From: an uncultured Muribaculaceae bacterium
GTDB lineage: Bacteria; Bacteroidota; Bacteroidia; Bacteroidales; Muribaculaceae
Reading direction: 5' to 3'
DNA: 64,000 bases
Assembly: GCA_910588245.1 (NCBI GenBank)
Contig: CAJUQP010000014.1
Coordinates: forward strand, 7,809 to 71,808
In this document: piece after piece, positions 55,439 through 63,929 of the stretch
Position numbering within the stretch: position 1 is the first letter of the stretch
Layout: each line of letters opens with the position of its first letter
Translations under genes and position numbers: made by a program
The notes under the pieces: model-generated
Database searches by the model: none
What the model was told of the DNA's origin: nothing
The model's input: only the letters and a program-made list of their open reading frames with translations

Positions 55439-56655
55439 CGCATGAGTATGCGCCAGTTCTTTGGATAGAGGTTATTTACGCGGCTTCCGATATTTTTCGC
55501 GGGCCCGAGAAGCAACCCTTTGTAAGCCATGACCACTATCCCTTTCGGCACCTCCGGGCCCACCGTCACAGATTCCCTGCGCAGATAGGCCAGGGCGCGG
55601 TCGAGATCAAGCTCGGCGACAGGCCACGCATTCCTGTCGAAATCTACCGAGAGAATATCCTCCACCGGAGGAACGTCATGACACCGGAGTGCGCCCTTCC
55701 CTTTTGGTAAAGCAACGCGACGCGGCGCCGGACGAGGCTCAAAATTCCCGGGACGGCGGAACACAGCTAAAAACAACCCCTCACCCTCCGTGATGTGGGG
55801 CATGAAGCGGAACACCGGAAGGTCGGTATCTATTCCGCCGGCGATCCCCCATTCGTCGGGAAATTCCGGATCAAAAGGCTCGAGACCGAGCGTGTCGCGG
55901 ATGTAGGCGGCGTTCTCCTCGTTCTCATGGTGATTGAAGGTGCAGGTGGAATAGATCAGGAATCCACCCGGCGCCACCGTCGCGGCGGCATTGGCAAGGA
56001 TCTCCCTCTGCAGCGACGCGCATCTCTCCACCAGCTCCGGGCTCCACTGGGCCACAGCCTCCGGCTCCTTACGCATCATCCCCTCTCCTGAGCAGGGAGC
56101 GTCGACAGCCACGATGTCGAAAGTATCGCCGTTGCGGGCGAACCTGGCGCTGTCGCAGTTTGTGACCGAAACATCGGGATAGCCCCACTTGGCGATATTC
56201 TCACGGAGTATGCCGGCCCTGCGCGACACATATTCATTGGCCACGATCTCAGTGCCGTCGGGGAGGGCATCGATCATGGCCGTGGTCTTTCCACCGGGCG
56301 CCGCACACATGTCGAGCACCCGCAGACGCAGGTCTGCGGAACGCAATCCCGTCTCATCCTGAAGCCGGGCGGCAATACGTCGGGCCACAGTATAATGGAT
56401 CATCGAAGAGGCATCCTGCACGTAATATGCCCCGGCATGCAGCAACGGATCGAGAGTGAACACCGGACGGCTGTCGAGATAATATCCCCGCGCACACCAT
56501 TTCACCCGCCGGCTCCCTGCGAAAGCATCAGACGGCTTCCTGCCGTTAAGCCTGACAGAAACAACCGGCGGCTTATCCATGGCGCGAAAGAAATCGGCGG
56601 CCTCACCGCCGAGCAACCCGGCCATCATTTCCTTGAACTGAATCGGCAACTCCAT
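55435..56655 (-). CDS. NOL1/NOP2/Sun family RNA (cytosine-5) methyltransferase (RsmF-like)
   Basis: 406 residues. SAM-binding motif LRVLDMCAAPGGKTTAMIDAL (about 118-138), motif IV VDAPCSGEGMMRKEPEA with the first catalytic Cys, and motif VI LIYSTCTFNHHENEENAAYI with the second Cys define an m5C methyltransferase. An N-terminal extension contains PPVVSVRLNGRK, and a C-terminal domain (about 290-406) resembles the RsmF RNA-binding tail. It probably methylates 16S rRNA. It is divergent from the RsmI-like gene with overlapping promoters. Confidence 0.92.
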   Translation of the reverse strand: MELPIQFKEMMAGLLGGEAADFFRAMDKPPVVSVRLNGRKPSDAFAGSRRVKWCARGYYLDSRPVFTLDPLLHAGAYYVQDASSMIHYTVARRIAARLQDETGLRSADLRLRVLDMCAAPGGKTTAMIDALPDGTEIVANEYVSRRAGILRENIAKWGYPDVSVTNCDSARFARNGDTFDIVAVDAPCSGEGMMRKEPEAVAQWSPELVERCASLQREILANAAATVAPGGFLIYSTCTFNHHENEENAAYIRDTLGLEPFDPEFPDEWGIAGGIDTDLPVFRFMPHITEGEGLFLAVFRRPGNFEPRPAPRRVALPKGKGALRCHDVPPVEDILSVDFDRNAWPVAELDLDRALAYLRRESVTVGPEVPKGIVVMAYKGLLLGPAKNIGSRVNNLYPKNWRILMR

Positions 56656-56672
56656 ATTTTAATCCTAACTTT

Positions 56673-56705
56673 TTGCAAAAGTAGTAATTTTTTTTAGTAA
56701 TTTTG
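56673..56705. promoter_or_regulatory. Overlapping divergent promoters
   Basis: Rightward: TTG at 56673-56675, 22 bp, TAATTTTG at 56698-56705, only 5 bp before the ATG at 56711. Leftward: TACTTTTG at 56683-56676 for the methyltransferase gene starting at 56655. The two polymerase sites overlap and should exclude one another. Confidence 0.6.
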
Positions 56706-56710
56706 TATGT

Positions 56711-57427
56711 ATGAAACTTGCAACCGCATTATATCTTGTTCCTGTCAATATAAGCGACGCCCCTCTGCGCGACACACTGCCGGAGGGTAACCTTGATGTG
56801 CTCCGAGGCCTGCGCCATATCATAGTGGAAAATGTCAGGACAGCACGCCGGTTTCTGAAACGCTGCGACCCTGCATTCGATATCGCGGCCGTCACCTTCC
56901 ATGAACTCAATCGCCACACCGATCCCGCCGATGTCAGCTCCTACCTCGATCCTCTGAGAGCCGGAGAGCCCGTCGGGGTGATGAGTGAGGCCGGATGCCC
57001 TGCCGTAGCCGACCCGGGGGCACTCGCCGTGAGCATCGCGCAGCGTGAAGGACTCCAGGTGGTCCCTCTCGTAGGGCCATCGAGCATACTGATGGCTCTC
57101 ATGGCATCAGGATTCAACGGACAGGGTTTCTCATTCAACGGTTATCTTCCGATCGATGCCCGCGAAAGGGAAAAGAAAATCAGAGACCTTGAGGCATTGT
57201 CGAGGAAGCTCGACATGACCCAGATCTTCATAGAGACCCCCTACCGCAACAACCGCATGGTGGAGAGCCTCTGCCACACGCTTAAAGGCGACACCCTGAT
57301 ATGCGTGGCCTGCGACATAACAGACCCCGAGAAGGAGTCGATCCGCACACTCCCGGCCTCACGCTGGAAACGGGAGAAATATGATTTCGACAAACGGCCT
57401 GCGATTTTCCTTATCTATTCACACTGA
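56711..57427 (+). CDS. RsmI-like tetrapyrrole-methylase-fold SAM-dependent methyltransferase
   Basis: 238 residues. It has ALYLVPVNISD, the glycine-rich GEPVGVMSEAGCPAVADPG (about 87-105), VVPLVGPSSILMALMASGFNGQGFSFNGYLP and QIFIETPYRNNRM, the conserved order of RsmI (16S rRNA 2'-O-methyltransferase, C1402). The family position GMPxISDPG is SEAGCPAVADPG here, as in the second, shorter RsmI-like paralogue of Bacteroidetes. The target is therefore uncertain. The -7 element is 5 bp before the start codon and the next Met is far inside, so the message should be leaderless. Confidence 0.85.
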   Translation: MKLATALYLVPVNISDAPLRDTLPEGNLDVLRGLRHIIVENVRTARRFLKRCDPAFDIAAVTFHELNRHTDPADVSSYLDPLRAGEPVGVMSEAGCPAVADPGALAVSIAQREGLQVVPLVGPSSILMALMASGFNGQGFSFNGYLPIDAREREKKIRDLEALSRKLDMTQIFIETPYRNNRMVESLCHTLKGDTLICVACDITDPEKESIRTLPASRWKREKYDFDKRPAIFLIYSH

Positions 57428-57446
57428 AGAAGAGAACGACAAAAAT

Positions 57447-58457
57447 ATGCCACGCAAGAAGATATCATTTGATGGACAGATGCGTCTACCCTTCGAGGAA
57501 TGGGAAGACGAGAGGCCCGCACCTCCCATAAAACGCGATGTCTATGCCCACGCGGAGATTCCCCAGCCGAAAAAAGAACTGAGAGAGCCGGCGGAAAGAC
57601 TCCTCAACTACATGTCGCTCGCATCAGGGTCAAGCGGCAACAGCTGCTATATCGGCACTCCCCGGGGAGGTATCATAATCGATGCCGGCATAAAGGCTGA
57701 TGTCATCGAATCCACGCTTAAAGGGAATGGCATTGACATGAAGAGGGTGGCCGGGGTGCTTCTGACCCACGATCATTCCGATCATGTGCGTTTCGTCTAC
57801 ACCCTTCTGCGCGCCCACAAGCACCTTCGCCTCTATTGCACCAACAGGGTGCTCAACGGCATTCTGCGCCGCCACAGCATATCCAAACGCATAAAAGACT
57901 ACCATCAGCCTATCTTCAAAGAGATTCCCTTCACCATAGGCGATCTGGAGATCACGGCTTTCGACGTGCCCCACGACGGCACCGACAATATGGGATTCTC
58001 CATCGAGTTCGACGGGCGCCGTTTCGTGCTCGCCACCGACCTGGGAGCAGTGACGGAACGTGCGCGCCATTACATCAGCCGGGCCAACTATCTGGTGATT
58101 GAGGCCAATTACGACCTCAACATGCTTCGTATGGGACGGTATCCGGAATATCTCAAGGCCCGCATACAGACTGAGATCGGCCATCTCGACAACATGCAGA
58201 CAGCCGCTTTCCTTAAAGAGATAATAAATTCCGACCTGAAATACATATTCCTCTGCCATCTCTCACAAGACAACAATACCCCTCAGAAAGCGCTCGCCGC
58301 TGTCAGGGACGCACTTGAAGAGGCAGGCAAGAAAGTCGGCAATGCGCTTGGCACGCTCGATGACCGTAACGCCGATGTGCAGCTTATGGCCCTTCCCCGT
58401 TTCGAACCTACGCGCTGGTTTGTGTTCCGGCCCCTACCGGAGGATCCGCGCTCATGA
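57447..58457 (+). CDS. Metallo-beta-lactamase-fold hydrolase, YycJ-like, with N-terminal extension
   Basis: 336 residues from the ATG at 57447, 19 bp after the preceding stop. An N-terminal 55-residue charged extension (MPRKKISFDGQMRLPFEEWEDE...) precedes the MBL fold: SLASGSSGNSCYIGT, LLTHDHSDHVRFV (HxHxDH), FDVPHDGTDNMGF and LATDLGAV, with a final HLSQDN. It resembles YycJ/WalJ, a probable 5'-exonuclease-like DNA-metabolism enzyme, plus the short extension. Its 3' end overlaps the convergent lipoprotein gene by 50 bp. Confidence 0.9.
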   Translation: MPRKKISFDGQMRLPFEEWEDERPAPPIKRDVYAHAEIPQPKKELREPAERLLNYMSLASGSSGNSCYIGTPRGGIIIDAGIKADVIESTLKGNGIDMKRVAGVLLTHDHSDHVRFVYTLLRAHKHLRLYCTNRVLNGILRRHSISKRIKDYHQPIFKEIPFTIGDLEITAFDVPHDGTDNMGFSIEFDGRRFVLATDLGAVTERARHYISRANYLVIEANYDLNMLRMGRYPEYLKARIQTEIGHLDNMQTAAFLKEIINSDLKYIFLCHLSQDNNTPQKALAAVRDALEEAGKKVGNALGTLDDRNADVQLMALPRFEPTRWFVFRPLPEDPRS

Positions 58458-59022
58458 TGATATTGAGGAGGGGTCCTTCTATTCCGTTGGGCGCTATGCC
58501 GGCCCTGACCTCAAACCGCAGGTAGACACCCCCGCAGTCATACACGCTTATCTCCGTCTCCTCATCGCTTACAGCCTCATGGGCAGTGAAGTCGATCCGC
58601 GAGCCCTCGTCAACACGCAAGCTCTGGAGTATGTAGCTCTGGAGGTCAAGAGGAAGAAGATCCCCGAGATAGATATTGTAGATCGTCACATTGCGGTGGT
58701 CGAGGACATCCACCTTCCACAGACCGGGCGACCCCTGCACATCGGTGTAGAGAGGAGCACCCTGACCATCTGTCAGGACTCCCTCAAAATCGTACTCAGT
58801 AGAGTCGAGAGGCTCTCCGACCTTTATGGCGTCGGCAAGACTGCGTACAGTCATGGCTATGTCATTGTCGGCGTGGAAATCATATACATCCTCCCTGGGC
58901 ACCGACATCGCGGGCGCCTGACGCTCCTGCTTCCGGCAGCCTTGCGGGAGAAACACGGCCGTCACCGCTACGATCATAACGGCCACGGTCTTAAATCCTA
59001 TTGTAAAATCATGCGTGCGCAT
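58408..59022 (-). CDS. Lipoprotein of unknown function
   Basis: 204 residues. The signal has a long n-region and a lipobox-like FLPQGC (Cys29). The body is acidic, with FHADNDIAMTVRSLADAIKVGEPLDSTEYDFEGVLTDGQG and a beta-rich second half (KVDVLDHRNVTIYNIYLGDLL, ISVYDCGGVYLRFEVRAG). I do not recognise a named family, though the conserved-looking DNDIAMTVRSLADA segment suggests one. It has its own promoter. It converges on the metallo-hydrolase gene with 50 bp of coding overlap. Confidence 0.7.
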   Translation of the reverse strand: MRTHDFTIGFKTVAVMIVAVTAVFLPQGCRKQERQAPAMSVPREDVYDFHADNDIAMTVRSLADAIKVGEPLDSTEYDFEGVLTDGQGAPLYTDVQGSPGLWKVDVLDHRNVTIYNIYLGDLLPLDLQSYILQSLRVDEGSRIDFTAHEAVSDEETEISVYDCGGVYLRFEVRAGIAPNGIEGPLLNIIMSADPPVGAGTQTSA

Positions 59023-59077
59023 GGCTTAATGCACTGACAGTGTCTTTACTTTTAACACTTAATAACATTTTCGGCCG

Positions 59078-59109
59078 CAAAGTTATATCAAAATTTCGAA
59101 TTTCGCAAA
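59078..59109 (-). promoter_or_regulatory. Promoter of the 58408-59022 lipoprotein gene
   Basis: Leftward TTTG at 59109-59106, 20 bp, TAACTTTG at 59085-59078, 55 bp before the start codon. Confidence 0.65.
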
Positions 59110-59132
59110 TAAATCCATTCCCATTTTAGCCC

Positions 59133-61748
59133 CTATCGGGTCAGCGTTAGCGAGAGGATGAACTCCCTGCCCCGTAGGGAATAATCATAGGAGAATCTGT
59201 CGAGACCGCTGAAGACCGTATATGAATAGTTTCGGCAATCAAGCAGGTTGCGGACCTCAAACCCAATCCGCATTTTTCCGACATCATACGAGACTCCCGT
59301 GTCGAAAAGCGACATTGTCTTGAAGTCATCTTCCGTAACCTCCCTACGTGTCACCTCAGCCGCGAACTTTATCCGCATACCGGCAGCCGGGAAACATGAC
59401 ACATCGATATCGTGATCCTGGCTCCTGAAAGATTGTGAACGTCCGAGATAACGCGACACGCTGCGGGAAAACCCACCCCTGTATCCAATCTCCAACCATC
59501 CTACGGGACTGCTCGTTAAGGAATGGGTGAGGGAGAAGCGACGGCCACGGGCATTGACCACGATTCCGTTCTGCTCTCTCCTTTCACGGCTCCAGCTTCC
59601 GGCTCCTCTGACAGACAGTTTCGTGTTGATCTGCCGGATATTCTTCGAAATCCCGAGATTCGACGAAAACGAACCTGAAGTATTGGGAAGCAACGTCGAT
59701 GTCGATACCACAAGACCAGAGCTCACCTCCTGATGCGGCAGGAGATTATTTCTGACCGACGACCACGAGATATCGAGATTGGCGAACCAGAGGCTCACCG
59801 GAAGTTTGAAATCATAATGACCTATGACAGTGAGAAGATCCCTTTTCGACAATATACCCGAGGCATAAGAGATCGACATATAGTCGCGCATCACAGGAGC
59901 TGTAAGGAAATCGAAGACATCTCCCAGCTGTTGAGACCATGATGCTGTGAACCTCACAGTCGATCTGTAGGAAAGTTTATAATTAAGATAGCAGGAGGCC
60001 CCGGCCAGGAAATGGATACCGGCATCTGATCCGCTCACGCTTCCGCTATTTTTCCAGTCAATGTCCTCAAGCGCTAACGGAAAAGATATGTTCGCCACAA
60101 GTCTGTCATAACGCGATGCGTAGGAGTATCCGGGATGGATGGATAACGACGTGGAATTACCTTCAAGACGGTTGGAGGCGCCATCAGCCATTTCAGACCC
60201 GGCGCCGGAATATGAGAGGTGGGTGCGTATCCTGTCGGAGACAAACCGTATGGCAACGGGCAGACTGATTCGCGACCGTCCGCTCTCGAGCGTACATGAG
60301 AAACGTTCGCTGATCCGGAATCTGTGACCCGTGGCGCTCTGCGACATGAACCCCCCGTCATCGCTCATGCCGGAAGCGTCAATAATTCCGCGAGGCGTAG
60401 AGGATAATTCAACACGGAACTCGCTGTTCCATCTTGTTTTACCGTGCCTCCATCCAGTGGTGAACAGATCACGCAGATCATACCGGTCTGTTTTATCCCG
60501 CTGGGAAATGAGCCTTCCTTCTCTCTCAACAGGAACTGACGATCTTCTCAGCGTTGCTCCTAAAGAGAGCTCGTTGCTGAAAAATAGATCATCGCTGTTG
60601 ACCTTGTATTCAACGGAGAACGCGGGCTTGTGCATATCAGAGAGCGACGATGTCTGGCTGACAAGTGATATGTCTGAAACTCCGTCGAAATACAGACGTC
60701 GGTCGGAGAACCCATATTCCGCACGGGTAAAAGAATAGCCCGCATTGGCACGCAGAGTGGTCTCCTTTCCGAGCCTGTCCATGAGATCAAGACTGCACGA
60801 GGCATCTACAGGCTCGAGCCATCGCCGTCGGCTGAAAGGAGGGGAGGATGCCGACAGGTCTCCCAGCACCTCATCCGCCACCCCTTTCAACCGTTCACCT
60901 CCGGTATCGTAATGACGGATATTGTCACGCCCCGAGAATTCCTCTATGTCGCTCCCCTTGAGAGTGAGGATGATCTGGAAATCCTCGCGAAAAAGCATGC
61001 TTGCCCCCGACGCCTCCCAGGGTACACGCTCTCCATAGCCCCCTTTCACCTCATACGTGCCGACCGGGCGTAGCCTGGCCTTCGGTTTGAGGCGCACATT
61101 GAGAGCCACATTGTCGTTGAAGACCTTGCGGTCAATCTTCACACCCTGGTGATTGTTGAGTATCTCTATGGCATCGACATAAGAGGCCGGAATATTGGTT
61201 GTAGCCACGCCGTATCTTCCCCCGAGCATATCCATACCCTCGATATAGAAATCGGAGATGGCCTTTCCGTTATACTTTATCTCACCCGACTCCATCACCT
61301 CAACCCCTGGAATCTTGCGGAGTGCCTCTTTCAGTGATATATCACCCTTCCCCGCGAAGGCGGAAAGCAGATAAGAAACTGTGTCGCCGCGCAGTCTTAC
61401 GTCTGGAGCCTTGACCGTCACCTCGCGCAATTGTCTCGCGCTTCTCGACATCTCAACATCCAGACAGGAGGAGGCATTGCGTAGCGTGCGTACTTCGGTC
61501 TCGTATCCCAGACGGCTGAAAACCAGCGACACCTCCGGCTCAGTGACGCTGAACGAGATCCTGTATACGCCTTTATTGTCGGTCATCACATAAGCGCTCG
61601 ACGCGCCTGCGGTCTTCAGGCGTACCATGACCGAAGCCAAGGGTTTATCACCATCTGTCACGTTCCCCTCTACAACAACTTTATTGTCGCCTCTCGCCAC
61701 TAAGAACGATATCAACGTCAACAGACACAATATGACTCTACTCCACAT
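59133..61748 (-). CDS. TonB-dependent-receptor-like outer-membrane protein (non-SusC)
   Basis: 871 residues. A signal peptide (to about residue 19) precedes a carboxypeptidase-regulatory-like domain (VVVEGNVTDGDKPLASVMV, about 24-110) and a plug-like domain (about 113-235: KGDISLKEALRKIPGVEVMESGEIKYNGKAISDFYIEG). A long barrel follows, ending RGREFILSLTLTR. The VRLRGDTVSYLLSAF opening of the plug is characteristic of receptors paired with GLPGLI genes. It lacks the SusC motifs, and no SusD adjoins. It starts 14 bp after the GLPGLI gene and is the last gene of the M56 operon. Cargo unknown. Confidence 0.88.
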   Translation of the reverse strand: MWSRVILCLLTLISFLVARGDNKVVVEGNVTDGDKPLASVMVRLKTAGASSAYVMTDNKGVYRISFSVTEPEVSLVFSRLGYETEVRTLRNASSCLDVEMSRSARQLREVTVKAPDVRLRGDTVSYLLSAFAGKGDISLKEALRKIPGVEVMESGEIKYNGKAISDFYIEGMDMLGGRYGVATTNIPASYVDAIEILNNHQGVKIDRKVFNDNVALNVRLKPKARLRPVGTYEVKGGYGERVPWEASGASMLFREDFQIILTLKGSDIEEFSGRDNIRHYDTGGERLKGVADEVLGDLSASSPPFSRRRWLEPVDASCSLDLMDRLGKETTLRANAGYSFTRAEYGFSDRRLYFDGVSDISLVSQTSSLSDMHKPAFSVEYKVNSDDLFFSNELSLGATLRRSSVPVEREGRLISQRDKTDRYDLRDLFTTGWRHGKTRWNSEFRVELSSTPRGIIDASGMSDDGGFMSQSATGHRFRISERFSCTLESGRSRISLPVAIRFVSDRIRTHLSYSGAGSEMADGASNRLEGNSTSLSIHPGYSYASRYDRLVANISFPLALEDIDWKNSGSVSGSDAGIHFLAGASCYLNYKLSYRSTVRFTASWSQQLGDVFDFLTAPVMRDYMSISYASGILSKRDLLTVIGHYDFKLPVSLWFANLDISWSSVRNNLLPHQEVSSGLVVSTSTLLPNTSGSFSSNLGISKNIRQINTKLSVRGAGSWSRERREQNGIVVNARGRRFSLTHSLTSSPVGWLEIGYRGGFSRSVSRYLGRSQSFRSQDHDIDVSCFPAAGMRIKFAAEVTRREVTEDDFKTMSLFDTGVSYDVGKMRIGFEVRNLLDCRNYSYTVFSGLDRFSYDYSLRGREFILSLTLTR

Positions 61749-61762
61749 TGTCTACACAATTA

Positions 61763-62674
61763 TCATTTCTTCATGCTGCCTGCTCCAACAACTTTTATCG
61801 AACCTCCTTTACTTACAATCTCGGGTTTAGGAGGATTCTCCTTATGACCTTTTTTGAGCTCTCCGGCTGTATATTCAAGAGGAATAACACCCTGCTTATG
61901 CCTCCTCACTGCCACTCCGTTGACCTTCACTTTCCCCTCCATAACCTCCATCACACTTATCGACTGGGGATCGATCGTAGAGAAGGGGTCGCGGTCATAC
62001 CAGTTCTTACGCTCCACAAAGCCATCGCGACTGATGGAAACCACATTCGGCTTATTCTCGGCGGCTATTCCACACCCGGCACTGCGGAACATCACGGCCT
62101 CAAACCGATGGTTGCCGTCGGCATCCTCCGCCCTCATAACAAGCCCCGGCAGACCGGTTATCTTCCAAGGGCCGAACGGCACGGGAATATCCAGGGCATA
62201 CCACGCAGTCCACCGTCTACCCCCATAATCCGCCACGGCCTTATGGCACACATATCCGCAAACAGTGTCCGTGCCCTCCGCGTCGTGCCACTCCATCAAC
62301 GGCATCTTCTCCTCATACCTGTATCTCTCGGGAGCCATATCGGCATAAACCATAATCTTGCCATCGGGGATCGAACTCATGACGGTCTGATCGAAATAGC
62401 TCTCGGTTTTCAGGGCTTTCAGAGCATATTCATCCACAAGCCCGTCGTCTACACCCGGCATCGACGACACGGAATCAAGCCTGAAAGCCGAGTAATCGGA
62501 AAATTTCGATCTATCTTCCCCGATTTGAAGGATGCAGTTGTAGGTTTCCGAAAGATCACCTGATGCCGTCTGCCCTTCCACATCATAACGGTAGATGCAG
62601 TCGTAAAGAGCAGCGGTCTGGGCATACGAAGTGCCGGCAGCCATGATCATGGCCACGATAACATATTGCTTCAT
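61763..62674 (-). CDS. GLPGLI family secreted protein
   Basis: 303 residues with a signal peptide (MKQYVIVAMIMAAGTSYAQ). The family signature is present as GPWKITGLPGLVMRAEDADGNH (about 164-185), with CGYVCHKAVADYGGRRWTAWYALDIPVPFGPW before it, the usual GLPGLI order. The tail is rich in Lys/Gly (GELKKGHKENPPKPEIVSKGG). The family is restricted to Bacteroidetes, is predicted to lie in the periplasm or outer membrane, and has no established function. It is 25 bp downstream of the M56 protease gene and 14 bp upstream of the receptor gene. Confidence 0.93.
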   Translation of the reverse strand: MKQYVIVAMIMAAGTSYAQTAALYDCIYRYDVEGQTASGDLSETYNCILQIGEDRSKFSDYSAFRLDSVSSMPGVDDGLVDEYALKALKTESYFDQTVMSSIPDGKIMVYADMAPERYRYEEKMPLMEWHDAEGTDTVCGYVCHKAVADYGGRRWTAWYALDIPVPFGPWKITGLPGLVMRAEDADGNHRFEAVMFRSAGCGIAAENKPNVVSISRDGFVERKNWYDRDPFSTIDPQSISVMEVMEGKVKVNGVAVRRHKQGVIPLEYTAGELKKGHKENPPKPEIVSKGGSIKVVGAGSMKK

Positions 62675-62699
62675 ATAGTTTTATTAAATTATAATATAA

Positions 62700-63929
62700 T
62701 TATCGAGAAAGTTTTTTGAAGGATCCGTAACTTACGACACGCACACTGTCCATGCTTTGCGTAGCTCTCAGATGTTGTCGGGTCTCACCTTGCCCCAACA
62801 GATGCACATAAATGATTCCGTCAGGATATTCCGGATCGCTTTTTACCACTTCTATGCTCTTTATCCTCCCGGGGTCGAGTGAGCTCATGGTTTCATAATC
62901 AATCAGCTTACCATCGACCATCACGGCAGGTTTTCCAGATGCTTCATAAGCCTGCACACTATCCAGATGAATAACAGTCTTACCGCTGCCAGTATCACCA
63001 CTGTCGTTGTCATGGAAACTCTGAAATGCGTTTATCGTATCCAACCGGTCGAATACCGAGGCCATGGTCGGGGCCGACAAAAACAATGCCGAAGCCAATG
63101 CCGCGGAAATGACGACAAGACCTGTGACATATACCGGAAGTCGTGAATTTTCCTTCTCCATCATCATGATCCTCGCCTTGAGTTTACTATTGCCCAAGCC
63201 GTTAGCGAATACGGAAAGCCGCTTGCCGGTGACTCTTTCCAGCAACATGTATTGGTATTCCCGACGATCGAAGCCGGAACCTACCACATCCATGTCCGCC
63301 TGAAATTCATGAACCGCCCGGATCTCTCTCATCATCAACCATACCAGCGGGTTCCACCATTGGGCCACGGCAACTATCCTTCCAAGCACCAGGTCGAGGT
63401 AATGCCTGTGGGCCACATGGCTACTCTCATGGCAGACAACCATCGCCGACAAAACGGAAAGCTCCCCTTCAGACACATATATCCTTCCCCAAAAAGAGAA
63501 CGGCGAGAAGTCATCCCCTTTGACTACGGTGATGGTATGGCCGAAAACCTCCACCTTCCTTCCTCTGAGACATCTACGCAGCATCATCGTTATCCCGAAA
63601 AGGGAATAAAGCGTCACAACCGACATTCCAGTCACCATGATCCATGCCATAATGCCATATATCCAAGAATAAGAAACTGACATTTCCAGCGGGATCAACG
63701 CTCTCACATCCATTCCTTGGCCGTTTGCAACAGGCAAGGAATTCATATCCTCCATGCCCGAGAAATATGTCATGATAATAGGCAAAACCAATGCACATAT
63801 ATAGATGGAAAGTAATGTCAACCTTCTCAGCTCAGCACACTTACGGCGCGACATCAGAAGCATATAGACTGCAAACATGATCGTCAGGATCATACCGCTC
63901 TTTATCGAATATACAAGCAACGCTCCCAT
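62700..63929 (-). CDS. M56 (BlaR1-like) membrane metalloprotease with plug-like C-terminus
   Basis: 409 residues. Four membrane helices (about 8-28, 36-55, 88-112 and 265-285) surround the peptidase domain with zinc motif HESSH (HExxH, about residue 175) and the downstream Glu of HEFQAD, the M56/BlaR1 pattern. After the last helix the extracytoplasmic tail (about 310-409) reads PAVMVDGKLIDYETMSSLDPGRIKSIEVVKSDPEYPDGIIYV. This resembles the plug domain of TonB-dependent receptors instead of a penicillin-binding sensor. In known systems such proteases cleave a BlaI-type repressor; the 71 bp upstream are too short to show one. It leads the three-gene operon. Confidence 0.9.
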   Translation of the reverse strand: MGALLVYSIKSGMILTIMFAVYMLLMSRRKCAELRRLTLLSIYICALVLPIIMTYFSGMEDMNSLPVANGQGMDVRALIPLEMSVSYSWIYGIMAWIMVTGMSVVTLYSLFGITMMLRRCLRGRKVEVFGHTITVVKGDDFSPFSFWGRIYVSEGELSVLSAMVVCHESSHVAHRHYLDLVLGRIVAVAQWWNPLVWLMMREIRAVHEFQADMDVVGSGFDRREYQYMLLERVTGKRLSVFANGLGNSKLKARIMMMEKENSRLPVYVTGLVVISAALASALFLSAPTMASVFDRLDTINAFQSFHDNDSGDTGSGKTVIHLDSVQAYEASGKPAVMVDGKLIDYETMSSLDPGRIKSIEVVKSDPEYPDGIIYVHLLGQGETRQHLRATQSMDSVRVVSYGSFKKLSR

